64,000 nucleotides of DNA from Advenella sp048381675 (GTDB lineage Bacteria; Pseudomonadota; Gammaproteobacteria; Burkholderiales; Burkholderiaceae_B). Both the position numbers and the translations under genes were made by a program. A model generated the notes under the pieces. That model did not search any database. It had not been told where the DNA came from and saw only the letters and a list, made by a program, of their open reading frames with translations. Below are positions 63,961-64,000 of this stretch, one piece after another. Each line of letters opens with the position of its first letter. Position 1 is the first letter of the stretch. The DNA lies in NCBI RefSeq assembly GCF_048381675.1, contig NZ_JBLWIS010000002.1, positions 372,001-436,000 of the forward strand, read 5' to 3'.

Positions 63961-64000
63961 TCAATCCTGCAGCTCGGCAAGCAGTTTTTTCAGGGCAATT
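63961..64000 (-). CDS. rdgB: C-terminus of a probable XTP/dITP pyrophosphatase (cut by window edge)
   Basis: The last 12 codons (IALKKLLAELQD and a TGA stop at 63963-63961) of a gene entering from the right edge. The ending resembles RdgB (for example ALKLLLDAL in E. coli), and rdgB directly precedes hemW in many betaproteobacteria. The call rests mainly on that context. RdgB removes non-canonical purine triphosphates. Confidence 0.5.
   Translation of the reverse strand, partial: IALKKLLAELQD

Overview
This window is ordinary chromosomal DNA of a Gram-negative bacterium. It is most likely a betaproteobacterium of the order Burkholderiales, close to the Alcaligenaceae. Three things suggest this: the gene order (rpsB-tsf-pyrH-frr-uppS-cdsA-dxr-rseP-bamA-skp-lpxD-fabZ-lpxA-lpxB-rnhB, purF-cvpA-dedD-folC, recG-oxyR, hemW-glnA-ntrB-ntrC); a homodimeric E1 pyruvate dehydrogenase operon whose E3 carries its own lipoyl domain; and beta-type protein sequences. 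Base composition looks mid-range and rather AT-rich between genes, unlike GC-rich Bordetella; this is by eye, not computed. I see no IS elements, phage genes, CRISPR arrays, tRNAs or rRNAs.

Layout. 1-276 is the cut N-terminus of a fatty acid desaturase. 0.4-15.2 kb (minus strand) is the translation and envelope cluster: ribosomal protein S2, EF-Ts, UMP kinase and ribosome recycling factor, then undecaprenyl-PP and CDP-diglyceride synthesis, DXP reductoisomerase, RseP, BamA and Skp, then lipid A synthesis and RNase HII. 15.4-20.0 kb (plus) holds map, glnD, marC and dsbB. 20.0-24.3 kb (minus) is purF-cvpA-dedD-folC. 24.5-30.6 kb (minus) is the pyruvate dehydrogenase operon. A PAS sensor kinase and FixJ-type regulator are divergent from it (31.0-33.3 kb), followed by folD, an M3 oligopeptidase, a SCO1/SenC protein and a glutathione transferase. 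37.9-41.6 kb (minus) is a branched-chain amino acid ABC transporter (livHMGF). After it come yhhQ and proC, then a plus-strand ugpBAEC glycerol-3-phosphate importer, then a minus-strand livJ-type binding protein. 49.0-54.8 kb (minus) holds a Tat-exported PhoX-type phosphatase, oxyR, recG and ridA. 54.9-58.5 kb (plus) is a ferric-iron importer. 58.5-64 kb (minus) is hemW, glnA, ntrB and ntrC, with the tail of a probable rdgB at the edge.

How it works together. The nitrogen-control circuit is nearly complete here: GlnD senses glutamine, NtrB/NtrC transduce the signal, and glnA has a textbook sigma-54 promoter with two upstream NtrC sites at the distances known from enteric glnA. Other noteworthy non-coding signals are a nested stem-loop leader ahead of rpsB, inverted repeats between the pyruvate dehydrogenase operon and the divergent two-component system, a possible attenuator-like leader ahead of livH, and intercistronic hairpins after the binding-protein genes of the ugp and iron operons. 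I found no convincing undescribed multi-gene system. The candidates for follow-up are these regulatory regions and a few unusual gene couplings.
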